From the NCBI RefSeq assembly GCF_033344935.1, contig NZ_JAWPMM010000001.1, positions 1,412,001 to 1,476,000 of the forward strand: a stretch of 64,000 nucleotides of DNA, given 5' to 3'. The position numbers were made by a program, and so were the translations under genes. A model generated the notes under the pieces. It did not search any database and was not told where the DNA came from. It saw nothing but the letters and a program-made list of their open reading frames with translations. Numbering within the stretch: position 1 is the first letter of the stretch; each line of letters opens with the position of its first letter. Shown here piece by piece: positions 51,039 through 60,420 of this stretch. Source of the DNA: Reichenbachiella sp. (lineage in GTDB: Bacteria; Bacteroidota; Bacteroidia; Cytophagales; Cyclobacteriaceae).

Positions 51039-52001
51039 TCAATCAAAAATTGATGTAGTTGTCTCGATTTTGTCTGATACCACGGCTCTATCTACACTGG
51101 CATTGTATTCAAATCCTACGAGTAATATTAGCGACAACAAGTACAGCCAAACCATCAAAGCAATCAACATTCCAAGGGAACCATAGAACTTATTATAATT
51201 CGAAAAGTTGTTGATATAATAAGAAAAAGCATAAGAAGTAGCTACACAAGCTACAGCCGAGAAGACCGCACCTGTAGAGAAAAAGGTCCAGCGATCGTGA
51301 ATGGCCGGAGCAAAATAATAGATGGTCGAAATCGCAATGAAAAAAGCAATAATAATGACCATGTACTTCAAAGCCGTAAGTAAGTAGATGATGTAATCTT
51401 GTGTGATAAACCCTTCTGTGGACAGATAGTTGAGTACTAACTTTCCTATGACCATGAGAATGATTGAAAAGAAGAGCACCGAAGAAAGTACCAGAGTCAG
51501 GCCAGTGGCTATAATTCTGGTTCTAAAAAATCCTCTTTTATCGTTCGTTTTATAAATACTATTAAAAGTAGCCATCAAGCTATGCATGCCATTAGTGGCA
51601 AGTATGAGCGCGAGGAGTGCACCAAAAGAGAGCAATCCCTGTCGCTTGTTGCTTACAATGTCGTGAATCGTGCCAGTAGCCGCTTCATACATGGCCTTCG
51701 GCATAACGGTAGCCAGGAAGTTCATAATACTCTCTGCGCCAATATGTGGTATGACCGAATGGATATATGGGATCAGTGTAAAAATGAAAATGATCGACGG
51801 AAAAATCGCCAAGGTAAAACTGAAAGCTACGCCGTTGGCTTTGTTAATCAATCCGTGCTTGCCGGTGTTTTCAAAAAATAGATCAAGCGTATTGTACAAG
51901 TTGGTTTGTCGCTTGTTCAGCTTGATCAATTTGAGTTTTTTGATCAGGTTGAGATACCACTCGTAGTACAGTAGGTGCTTATGGAGGTTTTTTCTTTTCA
52001 T
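51039..52001 (-). CDS. YihY/virulence factor BrkB family membrane protein
   Basis: 320 residues with six membrane helices; segments GVAFSFTLAIFPSIIFIFTLIPYI, ATNGMHSLMATFNSIYK and FYGSLGMLIALMVWLYLLSLILLVGFEYNA are the family signature. Members are inner-membrane proteins of unsettled function, formerly called ribonuclease BN by mistake. The start overlaps the thioesterase stop as ATGA, so the two are coupled. Confidence 0.93.
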   Translation of the reverse strand: MKRKNLHKHLLYYEWYLNLIKKLKLIKLNKRQTNLYNTLDLFFENTGKHGLINKANGVAFSFTLAIFPSIIFIFTLIPYIHSVIPHIGAESIMNFLATVMPKAMYEAATGTIHDIVSNKRQGLLSFGALLALILATNGMHSLMATFNSIYKTNDKRGFFRTRIIATGLTLVLSSVLFFSIILMVIGKLVLNYLSTEGFITQDYIIYLLTALKYMVIIIAFFIAISTIYYFAPAIHDRWTFFSTGAVFSAVACVATSYAFSYYINNFSNYNKFYGSLGMLIALMVWLYLLSLILLVGFEYNASVDRAVVSDKIETTTSIFD

Positions 52002-52405
52002 GAGAAATAGGGCTCCAAAAACTTAGCAAGTGGTTCAGGGACTCGGCACGGTCTGTTGCTTTCCATATTTACAAAAACTAGCGTCGTTTCTCCGGTATTG
52101 ATCAATTCTTCATTTTCGTTGAAAATTTCATATTCGAATAGAATTCTTGTTTTTGGGAATGTTGGGATTTTGATTTTTATGGTGAGTAGCTCATCATATT
52201 TTCCAGGCCGCAAATAGTTAGTTTGCATATTGATGACTGGCATCATGACGCCGCTTTTTTCCATTTCGTTATAGGAAAATCCCAACTGGCGAAGCGTCTC
52301 TACTCTTCCAATTTCATAATACATGGCATAGTTGCCATAGTATACATACTTCATCTGATCAGTTTCAGAGTACCTTACTCTGGTTTGCGTTTGAGCTTCA
52401 AACAT
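51998..52405 (-). CDS. acyl-CoA thioesterase of the 4HBT (YbgC) family
   Basis: 135 residues, hot-dog fold. RVRYSETDQMKYVYYGNYAMYYEIGRVETLRQLG holds the Asp and Tyr positions of the 4HBT active site; in this subgroup V-Y-Y-G-N replaces the common VHHxxY. It hydrolyses acyl-CoA thioesters in the cytoplasm. First gene of a two-gene unit with YihY. Confidence 0.9.
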   Translation of the reverse strand: MFEAQTQTRVRYSETDQMKYVYYGNYAMYYEIGRVETLRQLGFSYNEMEKSGVMMPVINMQTNYLRPGKYDELLTIKIKIPTFPKTRILFEYEIFNENEELINTGETTLVFVNMESNRPCRVPEPLAKFLEPYFS

Positions 52406-52445
52406 TTAGGCTTCTGGTGTTTTCATTCAACGAATCCGAAATATA

Positions 52446-53267
52446 TTGCATTTTTCTTATACAAAGGTGTACAATTTGATAGTAAATAGTGGGATAAAAT
52501 GGCTGCTTTTCGTTTTGATGAATGGTTGTTTGTTTGGTCATTGTGCTGCGGCGAGACTCACAGTGATTTATTCAAAACCAAAATCTGCTGGTTATCAGGA
52601 AATTTATAAAGCACTCAAATCTAATCATCGCTTGATGTATGGCGAGTCTGTAGCCTATCTGCAGGATTTATACAATTGGGATCATGATATTGAGATTAGG
52701 GTGATCGAATGTGGTTCGATAGATTCTCGATATCTGCCTGATGACCACGTGATAATGATTTGCTATGAATCTCTGTTTCAAAAAGTCTATGATTATCCGG
52801 CAAAGACCCAAACGAAGAAAGCTTTTGTCAACCGAGTATATCAGAATGTCATGTTCACTTTTTGGCATGAGATAGGACATGCCATTATGGATCAGTATAA
52901 AATAGGTACACAAGTCGATAGAAAGACTTTAGAATTGCTTGCAGATGAATTTGCGGTACTATCCATGCTGTGGAGAAACGACGGTCATTGGAAGGACATA
53001 GTGATGATTAGTGCTTTGCACTTTAAGTCTAAATCGACTCGCATAGCTAAAGAAAACTATAAGGTTCACCCTGCAGATGATCTGCGTTATGAAAAAATGA
53101 TCGTCTTGCTCTATGGATTTGCTCAAAAATCTTATTTGAGGTTAAAGCCGGAAGTCGATAGTTTGGATTGGTTGAGTATTTCAGCTCAAGAATATTATTT
53201 GGAAAGAAGTGACTTTTGGGAAGAAAATCTTCGGAATCACGTCCGGAAAGATTTTTTTAATAATTGA
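52446..53267 (+). CDS. DUF4344-type putative metallopeptidase
   Basis: 273 residues as drawn from a TTG; the true start may be downstream (GTG 52467 or TTG 52476), giving a signal peptide ending around GHCAAA. FTFWHEIGHAIMDQY is a zincin HExxH motif, and ELLADEFAVLSML gives the third ligand region, both placed as in the DUF4344 family. The N-terminal domain (LTVIYSKPKSAGYQEIY) is secreted. The peptidase target is unknown. It is read away from the thioesterase gene. Confidence 0.8.
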   Translation: MHFSYTKVYNLIVNSGIKWLLFVLMNGCLFGHCAAARLTVIYSKPKSAGYQEIYKALKSNHRLMYGESVAYLQDLYNWDHDIEIRVIECGSIDSRYLPDDHVIMICYESLFQKVYDYPAKTQTKKAFVNRVYQNVMFTFWHEIGHAIMDQYKIGTQVDRKTLELLADEFAVLSMLWRNDGHWKDIVMISALHFKSKSTRIAKENYKVHPADDLRYEKMIVLLYGFAQKSYLRLKPEVDSLDWLSISAQEYYLERSDFWEENLRNHVRKDFFNN

Positions 53268-53319
53268 CTATCAGTGCTTTAAAAGTATCGGGAAACGGTA
53301 ACTAAAAGTTTGGTTTTTC

Positions 53320-53327
53320 TATTTTTG
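53320..53327 (+). promoter_or_regulatory. -7 element (TAnnTTTG) upstream of the acyl-CoA carboxylase gene
   Basis: TATTTTTG matches the Bacteroidota -7 consensus and lies 19 bp before the ATG at 53346. No good TTTG lies 19-21 bp upstream. It also argues against the longer start at 53310, which would place the promoter inside the gene. Confidence 0.4.
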
Positions 53328-53345
53328 TTGGAAACAACGTACCCC

Positions 53346-54974
53346 ATGAACCTAGAATTCAACAAAAACGAAGACGAGTACAAACAGCTGGTTTCTCAGT
53401 TGAAAAATAAGCTCAAAAAAGTAAAGCTCGGAGGAGGAGAAAAGAAGATCGAAGCACAACATGCCAAAGGCAAGTTGACGGCCAGAGAGCGCATAGACTA
53501 CTTGATCGACGATCCTAAAGACTTTGTTGAAGTCGGAGCATTTGTAGGAGACGGCATGTATGCCGAGCAGGGCGGTTGTCCTTCTGGTGGTGTAGTGATG
53601 GGCATTGCCCATGTGCAAGGCAGACAATGTGTAGTAGTAGCCAACGACGCTACTGTGAAAGCTGGAGCGTGGTTCCCAATCACTGCCAAGAAAAACCTTC
53701 GGGCGCAGGAAATCGCCATGGAAAACAGGTTGCCGATCATCTATTTGGTAGACAGCGCCGGAGTGTATTTACCCATGCAGAACGAAATTTTCCCCGACAA
53801 AGAACACTTCGGTCGGCAGTTTAGAAACAATGCCATGATGTCTTCTATGGGCATCGTGCAGGTGGCCGCCATTATGGGTAGTTGTGTGGCCGGCGGTGCT
53901 TACTTGCCGATCATGTCAGACGAAGCGATGATAGTTGATAAAACTGGTTCGATTTTCTTAGCAGGAAGTTATCTGGTAAAAGCGGCCATTGGGGAGACTA
54001 TTGATAATGAAACATTAGGTGGCGCTTCTACGCACTGTGAAATCTCTGGAGTAACCGATAATAAGTACGATTCGGATCAGGATTGCCTGGATGCCATTAA
54101 GAAAATATTTGATAAAATAGGTGACTTTGATAAAGCGGGTTTCAATAGAGAGGAACCAAAGAAGCCTAAGCTTGATGAAAAAGAAATTTACGGTCTGTTG
54201 CCAGTAGATCGTGTAAAACCGTATGAGATGCGCGACATCATCAAGCGTATGACCGATGATTCCGAATTCGATGAATACAAGTCAGATTATGGAAAGTCTA
54301 TCGTTTGCGGATATGGTCGAATCGACGGGTGGGCCGTCGGTATTGTGGCCAATCAACGTACTGTGGTGAAAACCAAAAAAGGCGAGATGCAAATGGGAGG
54401 TGTGATCTACTCTGATTCTGCAGACAAATCCGCTCGTTTTATCATGAACTGTAATCAGCGTAAAATCCCATTAGTTTTTCTACATGATGTCAGCGGATTT
54501 ATGGTTGGTAGTAAGTCAGAACATGGTGGGATCATAAAGGATGGAGCCAAGATGGTGAATGCGATGGCCAATTCAGTCGTGCCTAAATTCACATTCATCC
54601 TAGGTAATTCGTATGGGGCTGGTAACTATGCCATGTGTGGAAAGGCTTATGACCCAAGATTGATCTATGCGTGGCCAACTTCTCAATTGGCAGTAATGAG
54701 TGGTGCTTCGGCTTCCAAAACTTTGTTGCAAATCAAAGTATCAGCGATGAAAGCCAAAGGGCAGGAGGTGTCTGAAGAAGATCAGAAGAAATTTTTAGCG
54801 GAAATCACAGATAAGTACAACGAAGAGTTGAGCCCATACTATGCGGCCTCAAGACTTTGGGTAGATGGCGTGATAGATCCTTTGGAAACCAGAAAGATCA
54901 TTTCAGCTGGAATTGAAGCAGCCAATCACGCACCCATTGAGAAGCCATTTAATGTTGGCGTTATTCAGACTTAA
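53346..54974 (+). CDS. acyl-CoA carboxylase beta (carboxyltransferase) subunit
   Basis: 542 residues from the ATG at 53346. N-terminal RIDYLIDDPKDFVEVGAFVGDGMYAEQGGCPSGGVVMGI and the second half FLHDVSGFMVGSKSEHGGIIKDGAKM are the two crotonase-like carboxyltransferase domains. The oxyanion glycines at GSYGAGNYAMCG-type positions are intact. It is a propionyl- or methylcrotonyl-CoA carboxylase-type subunit that transfers a carboxyl group from biotin. The biotin carboxylase/carrier alpha subunit is not adjacent, so which acyl-CoA it serves is not decided. Confidence 0.93.
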   Translation: MNLEFNKNEDEYKQLVSQLKNKLKKVKLGGGEKKIEAQHAKGKLTARERIDYLIDDPKDFVEVGAFVGDGMYAEQGGCPSGGVVMGIAHVQGRQCVVVANDATVKAGAWFPITAKKNLRAQEIAMENRLPIIYLVDSAGVYLPMQNEIFPDKEHFGRQFRNNAMMSSMGIVQVAAIMGSCVAGGAYLPIMSDEAMIVDKTGSIFLAGSYLVKAAIGETIDNETLGGASTHCEISGVTDNKYDSDQDCLDAIKKIFDKIGDFDKAGFNREEPKKPKLDEKEIYGLLPVDRVKPYEMRDIIKRMTDDSEFDEYKSDYGKSIVCGYGRIDGWAVGIVANQRTVVKTKKGEMQMGGVIYSDSADKSARFIMNCNQRKIPLVFLHDVSGFMVGSKSEHGGIIKDGAKMVNAMANSVVPKFTFILGNSYGAGNYAMCGKAYDPRLIYAWPTSQLAVMSGASASKTLLQIKVSAMKAKGQEVSEEDQKKFLAEITDKYNEELSPYYAASRLWVDGVIDPLETRKIISAGIEAANHAPIEKPFNVGVIQT

Positions 54975-55075
54975 TTCAAAATTATCTGCAAGTGACCGTA
55001 TGAATTGAGTGCCTTTTTTCGTATATTAAATTAACAACTTGTTATTTTGGTCTATCAGTTTCTGAATCAACAACA

Positions 55076-55930
55076 TTGGAGAAAATAAACGAAAAAGAAC
55101 TTAAGGCATTGATCTCATTATTGGAAGATGACGATCATGAAATTCTCGTTCATGTAGAAGAGAAACTCATTTCTTTGGGTACTGATGTGATTCCTTTTTT
55201 GGAAAAAGAATGGATGAATAATAGCCTTATTCCTCGAGTTCGGGAAAAAATTGAGGATATCATTCATAACCTGCAATACGATCTTTTAAGTGAGAAACTG
55301 ATAGCCTGGAAAGAGAGTGGTGCCGAAGACCTATTGGAAGGTATGATGCTGGTCGCCAACTACCAATACCCGGATCTCAACTTGAAATATCTGACCAGAA
55401 AGTTCGAGCAGTACTACCACAATGCCTGGCGCGAGTTTTCTGAAGAGTTGTCACCCATGGAGCAGATCAAAGTGCTCAATGACGTCTTTTTCAACAAAAT
55501 GAAGTTTAGACCAAACGCCAAGAATTTTCATTCACCAGCGAATGGGATGATCAATGTGGTATTAGAATCGAAACGAGGCAATCCACTGAGTCTTTGTGTA
55601 GTTTATATGCTATTGGCTCAGCGCCTTAAGATGCCGATCTACGGGGTGAACTTACCTAATCTATTCATAGTAACTTATAAGACGGAGGATACTCAGTTTT
55701 ATATCAATGTGTTTAACAATGGTATCATTTTTACCACGGATGATATCAATAACTACATCGATCAGTTGAAACTCGAGAAAAACGACATCTATTATCAGCC
55801 GTGTAGTCATGTTGATATTGTCGCTCGTGCTTTGCGCAATTTGATTTCTTCATTTGAAAAATTAGGCGAGTACAAAAAAGCTGACGACATTAAAATGTTA
55901 CTTCAGTCAGTAGATGAAATGAGCTACTAG
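55076..55930 (+). CDS. SirB1-like transglutaminase-fold protein
   Basis: 284 residues from a TTG start (no better codon in frame). The N-terminal about 75 residues are helical and HEAT-like (LISLLEDDDHEILVHVEEKL). The SirB1/Transglut_core2 domain follows: LNDVFFNKMKFRPN, RGNPLSLCVVYMLLAQRLKMPIYGVNLPNLFIVTY. Cys is present in the PLSLC position, but whether the transglutaminase triad is active is uncertain. Cytoplasmic; function unknown. Confidence 0.8.
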   Translation: MEKINEKELKALISLLEDDDHEILVHVEEKLISLGTDVIPFLEKEWMNNSLIPRVREKIEDIIHNLQYDLLSEKLIAWKESGAEDLLEGMMLVANYQYPDLNLKYLTRKFEQYYHNAWREFSEELSPMEQIKVLNDVFFNKMKFRPNAKNFHSPANGMINVVLESKRGNPLSLCVVYMLLAQRLKMPIYGVNLPNLFIVTYKTEDTQFYINVFNNGIIFTTDDINNYIDQLKLEKNDIYYQPCSHVDIVARALRNLISSFEKLGEYKKADDIKMLLQSVDEMSY

Positions 55931-55931
55931 G

Positions 55932-57314
55932 TTAGAATCCGAAGAAAGTAGATAATACGATCATACTGAAAATGATGAAGAGTGTACCCGGAAGCAATAC
56001 GGGCATCACGAATCGCAAATACTTTCTAACCCATGAGTTTTCATAATTTTCGAAACCCACAGCTATTTCAGCCTCCATATTTTCCTTTTTCCAAATATGC
56101 ACAGCAAAAAATACCATCAGTGCACCTCCTAACGGTAGAAAAGAATCATTTGCGATATTGACTATAAAAGAGAGGAAGTCGGTAGGCTGATCAGCGCCGA
56201 TATAAGTGATAAATTCTGAAAAATACGAAGAATAGCCATTGCCCATTAGAGATGGGATTCCTATAAGATAAACGATCCCAGACATCAGCCAGGCAGCCTT
56301 TTTTCTGGAAAGTTTGAATTCATCAACTACATAAGACACTGGAACTTCTAGTAAGGAGACGGTGGAAGTAAGGGCGGCAAAACAGAGCAAAAGAAAAAAC
56401 ACCATGCCTACAATGGCGCCAGCGGTTGGTCCTATTTCTCCGAAAATATGAGGGAGGGTAACGAATATAAGCTCTGGCCCTCGTCCTACCCCGGAAAGTG
56501 ACCCGCCACTGATGAATCCGATCAAAGGAAAGATCATCAAACCTGCAGTAATGGCTATGCCAACATCGGTTAAGGTGATCAAAGCGGCTGATCCAATCAG
56601 ATTGTCATTTTTCTTGATGTAACTTCCATAAGTAATGAAAGTGCCCATGCCTAAAGAAAGTGAGAAGAAGGCCTGCCCCATGGCGTTGAATACCACAGTA
56701 GAGGTTAATTTGCTGAAATCAGGCAATAGAAAGAATTTGATTCCAGCCATCGCATTGGGTAGAAACAATGAATAAATGATCAGGGAGAACATCATAATGA
56801 TGAGTGAGGGCATCAATACTTTAGCCGCTTTCTCAATGCCTTCCGATACTCCTTTGGATACAATATAGGCTGTTGCAATCATGAACAGCAAGCCATAACT
56901 CCCCACGGCAAAAATGTTAGTAGTATAAGCTCTAAAATGTTCAGTGACCTCAAAATTTCCAGCGGCCATCTCGAAAGTGTACCCAAAGGCCCACCCAGCG
57001 ATTACATTATAGAAAGAAAGGATAAGGACGCCGCTGAGGACACCTAGTTTGCCAATGAAATTCCATTTTTTGTGACCCAGGGCTTCGAAAGCACCTACGG
57101 CATTTCGCCCAGACTTTCTTCCAATGGCTAATTCGGTGAGCATGACTGGAAAACAAAGGGCGAAGCAGAAGAATAAATAAACCAATACGAAAATGGCACC
57201 ACCGCCTGCGCCCGCTTCATAAGGAAATCCCCAAATGTTTCCGAGTCCTACCGCCGATCCTGCTGCAGCAGCTATGAACCCTATTCTACTTGAAAAATTT
57301 CCTCTTGCAGCCAT
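55932..57314 (-). CDS. neurotransmitter:sodium symporter (NSS) family transporter
   Basis: 460 residues with about twelve helices. It starts FSSRIGFIAAAAGSAVGLGNIWGFPYEAG, the Na+/substrate unwound TM1 of bacterial NSS (LeuT-type) proteins, and keeps GMGTFITYGSYI in TM6 and LLCFAALTSTVSLLEVP in TM8. It imports amino acids or related amines using sodium. The stop is adjacent to the convergent SirB1-like gene. Confidence 0.94.
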   Translation of the reverse strand: MAARGNFSSRIGFIAAAAGSAVGLGNIWGFPYEAGAGGGAIFVLVYLFFCFALCFPVMLTELAIGRKSGRNAVGAFEALGHKKWNFIGKLGVLSGVLILSFYNVIAGWAFGYTFEMAAGNFEVTEHFRAYTTNIFAVGSYGLLFMIATAYIVSKGVSEGIEKAAKVLMPSLIIMMFSLIIYSLFLPNAMAGIKFFLLPDFSKLTSTVVFNAMGQAFFSLSLGMGTFITYGSYIKKNDNLIGSAALITLTDVGIAITAGLMIFPLIGFISGGSLSGVGRGPELIFVTLPHIFGEIGPTAGAIVGMVFFLLLCFAALTSTVSLLEVPVSYVVDEFKLSRKKAAWLMSGIVYLIGIPSLMGNGYSSYFSEFITYIGADQPTDFLSFIVNIANDSFLPLGGALMVFFAVHIWKKENMEAEIAVGFENYENSWVRKYLRFVMPVLLPGTLFIIFSMIVLSTFFGF

Positions 57315-57344
57315 GTGGTTTGATATTAGTCAGGTTATTAAAAA

Positions 57345-57479
57345 AAAGAGGCTGTGTCAAAAGTTATCCGTCATTGCGAACAAAGTGAAGCAATCTTATA
57401 ACACGATCCGTATTTGGACTTTAAGATCATTTCGTTGCACTCGTGATGACGAAATCAAGACTTTTGAAACAGCCTCTTT
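57345..57479. repeat. 135-bp hairpin repeat with 18-bp inverted ends
   Basis: AGAGGCTGTGTCAAAAGT (57347-57364) and ACTTTTGAAACAGCCTCT (57460-57477) pair with one mismatch. Between them lie CCGTCATTGCGAAC (about 57368), related to the repeats near 41822, and an inverted-like GATGACGAAATCA. It fills the gap upstream of the NSS gene and could act as a terminator for its neighbour. The form is that of a small non-autonomous MITE or REP doublet. Confidence 0.65.
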
Positions 57480-57498
57480 GCGATTATGGTCAATTTAA

Positions 57499-58512
57499 CT
57501 ATTTAATTGGATAGAAAACCTCGGTTCTCCATTGTGAGGTATCCGCTTGCGTTGGGTCTGTGACATAGACTTCATACCCATTGCCGTTAGCTTCTAGTTC
57601 ATTGAACTGCATATAGGCTTGTAGCTGCTTGTGGGTGTCATCTAGTTTGTGATAGTCACCCATATGGATGCCTTGTACCACTTTTCCTGACACTGTTTGG
57701 CCGGCCACGATATTTTCATCGTTTACCTCGCCAGTATCTGCTACTGGAATGGCGATGTCTGCGGTCCAGCCGGTATCGCTATAGTCTACATATACTGACA
57801 TCGGTTGACCGGCACCCATGACGCCATTGGCGTTGATATAGCCTAATATCTGACCATAAAGTTCTCCCATTCTTGGGCCAATGGTTTCTGGTTTGGTGAC
57901 ATCAAAGGTTTCTCTGATGGCTAGGTAATTGATTGGCTCAACATTAATTTCATTAATCTCAACAGAGAATAATGGCTTGGATTCTACTCTTTCCTTCAGA
58001 TTGGCCAAGCCTTCTTCATAGGTGGGTCCCAACATGGATTCCATCATTAAGCCCATGAGCTTAAACATGGGATTGCTTCCCATATTCCCTTCGAAAGTCC
58101 AGGTTACTTTAGTGCCGCCATCAGTTTCTTCCAATGTTAAATTCGCATAAGCAGGATCGTCAAATCCACCGAAATACATTTCGGATCTGATTTTCTGTCC
58201 TTCAACGGCTTCGACAATTTCTTGAGATCCCGTACCTACTTCTTCATGGTCGCTTGCCCATTCCATTTTGTTACCCACACCAGAGTCTGGGCCGCTAAAG
58301 TTGTAGGTGGTGCCTTCAGGGTCGATTCGGAACCACGGAGACCATTTGTTGAATCTTTTCATACTTGAAATTTCTTCATAAACAGATTGTGGGCTGGCAT
58401 TGACAGTAGTCTGTCTTTCTAAGGTTACTTCGCTTGGTATGAGTAGCCCAATGATTGCGAGTAGGGCCAGTAAAACGACCACTACCAAAAGCGCGGTTTT
58501 TAGTATTTTCAT
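57499..58512 (-). CDS. SRPBCC plus GyrI-like (effector-binding) domain protein
   Basis: 337 residues. An N-terminal membrane anchor or signal (LLVVVVLLALLAIIGLLI) is followed by a polyketide-cyclase-like SRPBCC domain (about 35-170; YEEISSMKRFNKWSPW) and a GyrI-like/AraC effector-binding domain (about 180-335; NYLAIRETFDV, GIHMGDYHKLDDTHKQL, VYVTDPTQ). The two-domain layout is common in Bacteroidota. Ligand unknown. Membrane-tethered with its domains facing the periplasm is likely. Confidence 0.85.
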   Translation of the reverse strand: MKILKTALLVVVVLLALLAIIGLLIPSEVTLERQTTVNASPQSVYEEISSMKRFNKWSPWFRIDPEGTTYNFSGPDSGVGNKMEWASDHEEVGTGSQEIVEAVEGQKIRSEMYFGGFDDPAYANLTLEETDGGTKVTWTFEGNMGSNPMFKLMGLMMESMLGPTYEEGLANLKERVESKPLFSVEINEINVEPINYLAIRETFDVTKPETIGPRMGELYGQILGYINANGVMGAGQPMSVYVDYSDTGWTADIAIPVADTGEVNDENIVAGQTVSGKVVQGIHMGDYHKLDDTHKQLQAYMQFNELEANGNGYEVYVTDPTQADTSQWRTEVFYPIK

Positions 58513-58613
58513 AGTTTAGTGTTTTAGTTTTGTTTGGACAAGATACTAAAATGTGATTTCCGTTCAAAACTTGAGGAAGGCACGCATTTCCTCTCATTTC
58601 TTTAACTAACTCT

Positions 58614-59045
58614 ATGAGCTTACCTTCAAATACTAAATTTGCCACTTTTCCTCAGCGGCTTTATGCTTTCAATATTGATTTTTTGGTATTCCTAGTGGTG
58701 CTAGTGCCGTTGTCCTTTTTGCTAGAGAACAATGTAGCTTTTTGGTGTGCTGTTCTTTTGTTTATTTGTGTGTATCATGCGGTATTGGAGAGTTCGAGTT
58801 GGCAAGCCACGCTGGGGAAAAAATATGCCAATCTTCGAGTAGTTAATGAACAAGGAGAGGGTTTGTCTTTGGGCCAGGCTTTACTCCGAATTATCACAAA
58901 ATATCTGTCTTTAATGCTATTTTTTGGCGGTTTTTTTATGATCTACTTTCGAAGAGATAGAAAAGGCTTGCACGACATTTTAGCCAAAACTTACGTGGTT
59001 GATACGAGTTATCTTGATAAGAAATTAGGTAAAACTCATAATTAG
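58614..59045 (+). CDS. RDD-family membrane protein
   Basis: 143 residues with four hydrophobic segments and the RDD pattern: QRLYAFNIDFLVFL with a D in the first helix, SSWQATLGKKYANLRVV, and RDRKGLHDILAKTYVV. Function unknown. It reads in a monocistronic manner with the next gene 115 bp away. Confidence 0.88.
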   Translation: MSLPSNTKFATFPQRLYAFNIDFLVFLVVLVPLSFLLENNVAFWCAVLLFICVYHAVLESSSWQATLGKKYANLRVVNEQGEGLSLGQALLRIITKYLSLMLFFGGFFMIYFRRDRKGLHDILAKTYVVDTSYLDKKLGKTHN

Positions 59046-59159
59046 TGCGGCGGAGCTAAAAAATGTGACTTATTCCCTGTGCGGTATGGAAATTAATTTT
59101 AATTTTAGCACTTGTTATTAAACGGTACGAAAACCAACTCGCATTAGCATAGATCAGGT

Positions 59160-59765
59160 ATGAAAAGTTTTTTTGACAGATTTGAGAATTTCTTTGAAGG
59201 TTTTATTTTTTGGAGTAGATGGGTGCAAGCCCCGATGTATGGAGGCCTGATTATCGGTGCATTTCTATACATGTGGAAGTTCTTTCAAGAACTAGCACAC
59301 ATGTATCATCAGGTAGTTGGTGGAGACATTGAATCCAAAGTGATGCTGACGCTATTGAGCTTGGTTGATATCTCGATGGTAATGAACCTTGTAGTAATGG
59401 TGACCATTGGAGGCTACTCGATTTTTACCAGTAAGATTGATGTAGACATGCATGATGATAAGCCACTTTGGTTAGAAGGACTTGATGCTGGTATGCTGAA
59501 GATTAAGTTAGCGACTTCATTAGCTTCTATTTCTGGGGTGCAATTATTGAAAACATTCGTAAACTACAGGGAGGCAGCAGAGAAAGCCGGATCTGAAGGA
59601 ATTATCATTGAAATTGTGATTCACATGGTATTCATCTTCTCCGCACTGTTACTTGGATATACTGAAAAAATCATTCATTCTTATCCTCACGGATTAACTG
59701 GCCACGGTCATGATGAAGAAGAGGATGGAGAGAATCACGAACAAGAGCATAAAGAGGAAGTTTAA
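59160..59765 (+). CDS. UPF0114/YqhA-family membrane protein
   Basis: 201 residues with four helices; RWVQAPMYGGLIIGAFLYMWKF, LVDISMVMNLVVMVTIGGYSIF and IDVDMHDDKPLWLEGLDAGMLKIKLATSLASISGVQLLKTF are the family core. The acidic and His-rich C-terminal tail (HGHDEEEDGENHEQEHKEEV region) might bind metal, which is not part of the core family. A terminator follows directly. Confidence 0.9.
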   Translation: MKSFFDRFENFFEGFIFWSRWVQAPMYGGLIIGAFLYMWKFFQELAHMYHQVVGGDIESKVMLTLLSLVDISMVMNLVVMVTIGGYSIFTSKIDVDMHDDKPLWLEGLDAGMLKIKLATSLASISGVQLLKTFVNYREAAEKAGSEGIIIEIVIHMVFIFSALLLGYTEKIIHSYPHGLTGHGHDEEEDGENHEQEHKEEV

Positions 59766-59787
59766 TATTTTCTAACTGAAAAAATTG

Positions 59788-59814
59788 AAGTCCCGATTTA
59801 TCGGGACTTTTTTT
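59788..59814 (+). terminator. Rho-independent terminator after UPF0114, abutting the NUDIX start
   Basis: AAGTCCCGA (59788-59796) and TCGGGACTT (59801-59809) pair perfectly around TTTA and run into TTTTTT, ending one base before the NUDIX ATG at 59815. Confidence 0.85.
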
Positions 59815-60384
59815 ATGGCTATGAAAAACGAGAAGGCCCAAAATCCATGGAAAAAGATCGAAGGAAAAGAGGTGTACAACAACCCCTGGATATCTGTGGA
59901 GGAACATCAAGTACTCAACCCTTCTGGAAATGAAGGAATCTATGGGAAAGTTCATTTTAAGAATAAGGCCATTGGCATAGTCCCACTAGATGAGGAAATG
60001 AATACCTGGCTGGTTGGCCAATATCGTTATACGTTAGATGAGTATTCCTGGGAAATTCCGATGGGAGGTGGGCCTTTGGAAGATGATATATTGTCTTCTG
60101 CTCAAAGAGAGTTGAAAGAAGAAACGGGCCTTTCTGCTAAGCGTTGGGATAACATCTTGCGCATACATACTTCCAACTCTGCCACCGATGAGGAAGGTTT
60201 CGTATTTGTTGCTCGAGAGTTAACTCAGGGAGAAACGGAGTTTGAAGAAACTGAAGATTTGAAAATCAGGAAACTCAAGCTTGAGGATGCCGTTAGGCTG
60301 GTGATGAATAATGAAATCACTGATAGCTTAAGTATTGCAGGCTTGTTGAAAACGAAACTATTGATTGATGAAGGTAAGCTTTGA
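59815..60384 (+). CDS. NUDIX hydrolase
   Basis: 189 residues from the ATG at 59815 (59821 is equally possible); the longer frame from 59785 would cross the terminator. The Nudix box is GGGPLEDDILSSAQRELKEETGL (GX5EX7REUXEE with the catalytic Glu residues in RELKEE). ADP-ribose or nucleoside-diphosphate-sugar type specificity is suggested by the surrounding WEIPMGGG. Cytoplasmic. Its own promoter is not apparent because a terminator immediately precedes the start. Confidence 0.92.
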   Translation: MAMKNEKAQNPWKKIEGKEVYNNPWISVEEHQVLNPSGNEGIYGKVHFKNKAIGIVPLDEEMNTWLVGQYRYTLDEYSWEIPMGGGPLEDDILSSAQRELKEETGLSAKRWDNILRIHTSNSATDEEGFVFVARELTQGETEFEETEDLKIRKLKLEDAVRLVMNNEITDSLSIAGLLKTKLLIDEGKL

Positions 60385-60420
60385 CAAGCTTCAATTAGAT
60401 AAAACATTAACCCCAGACCC

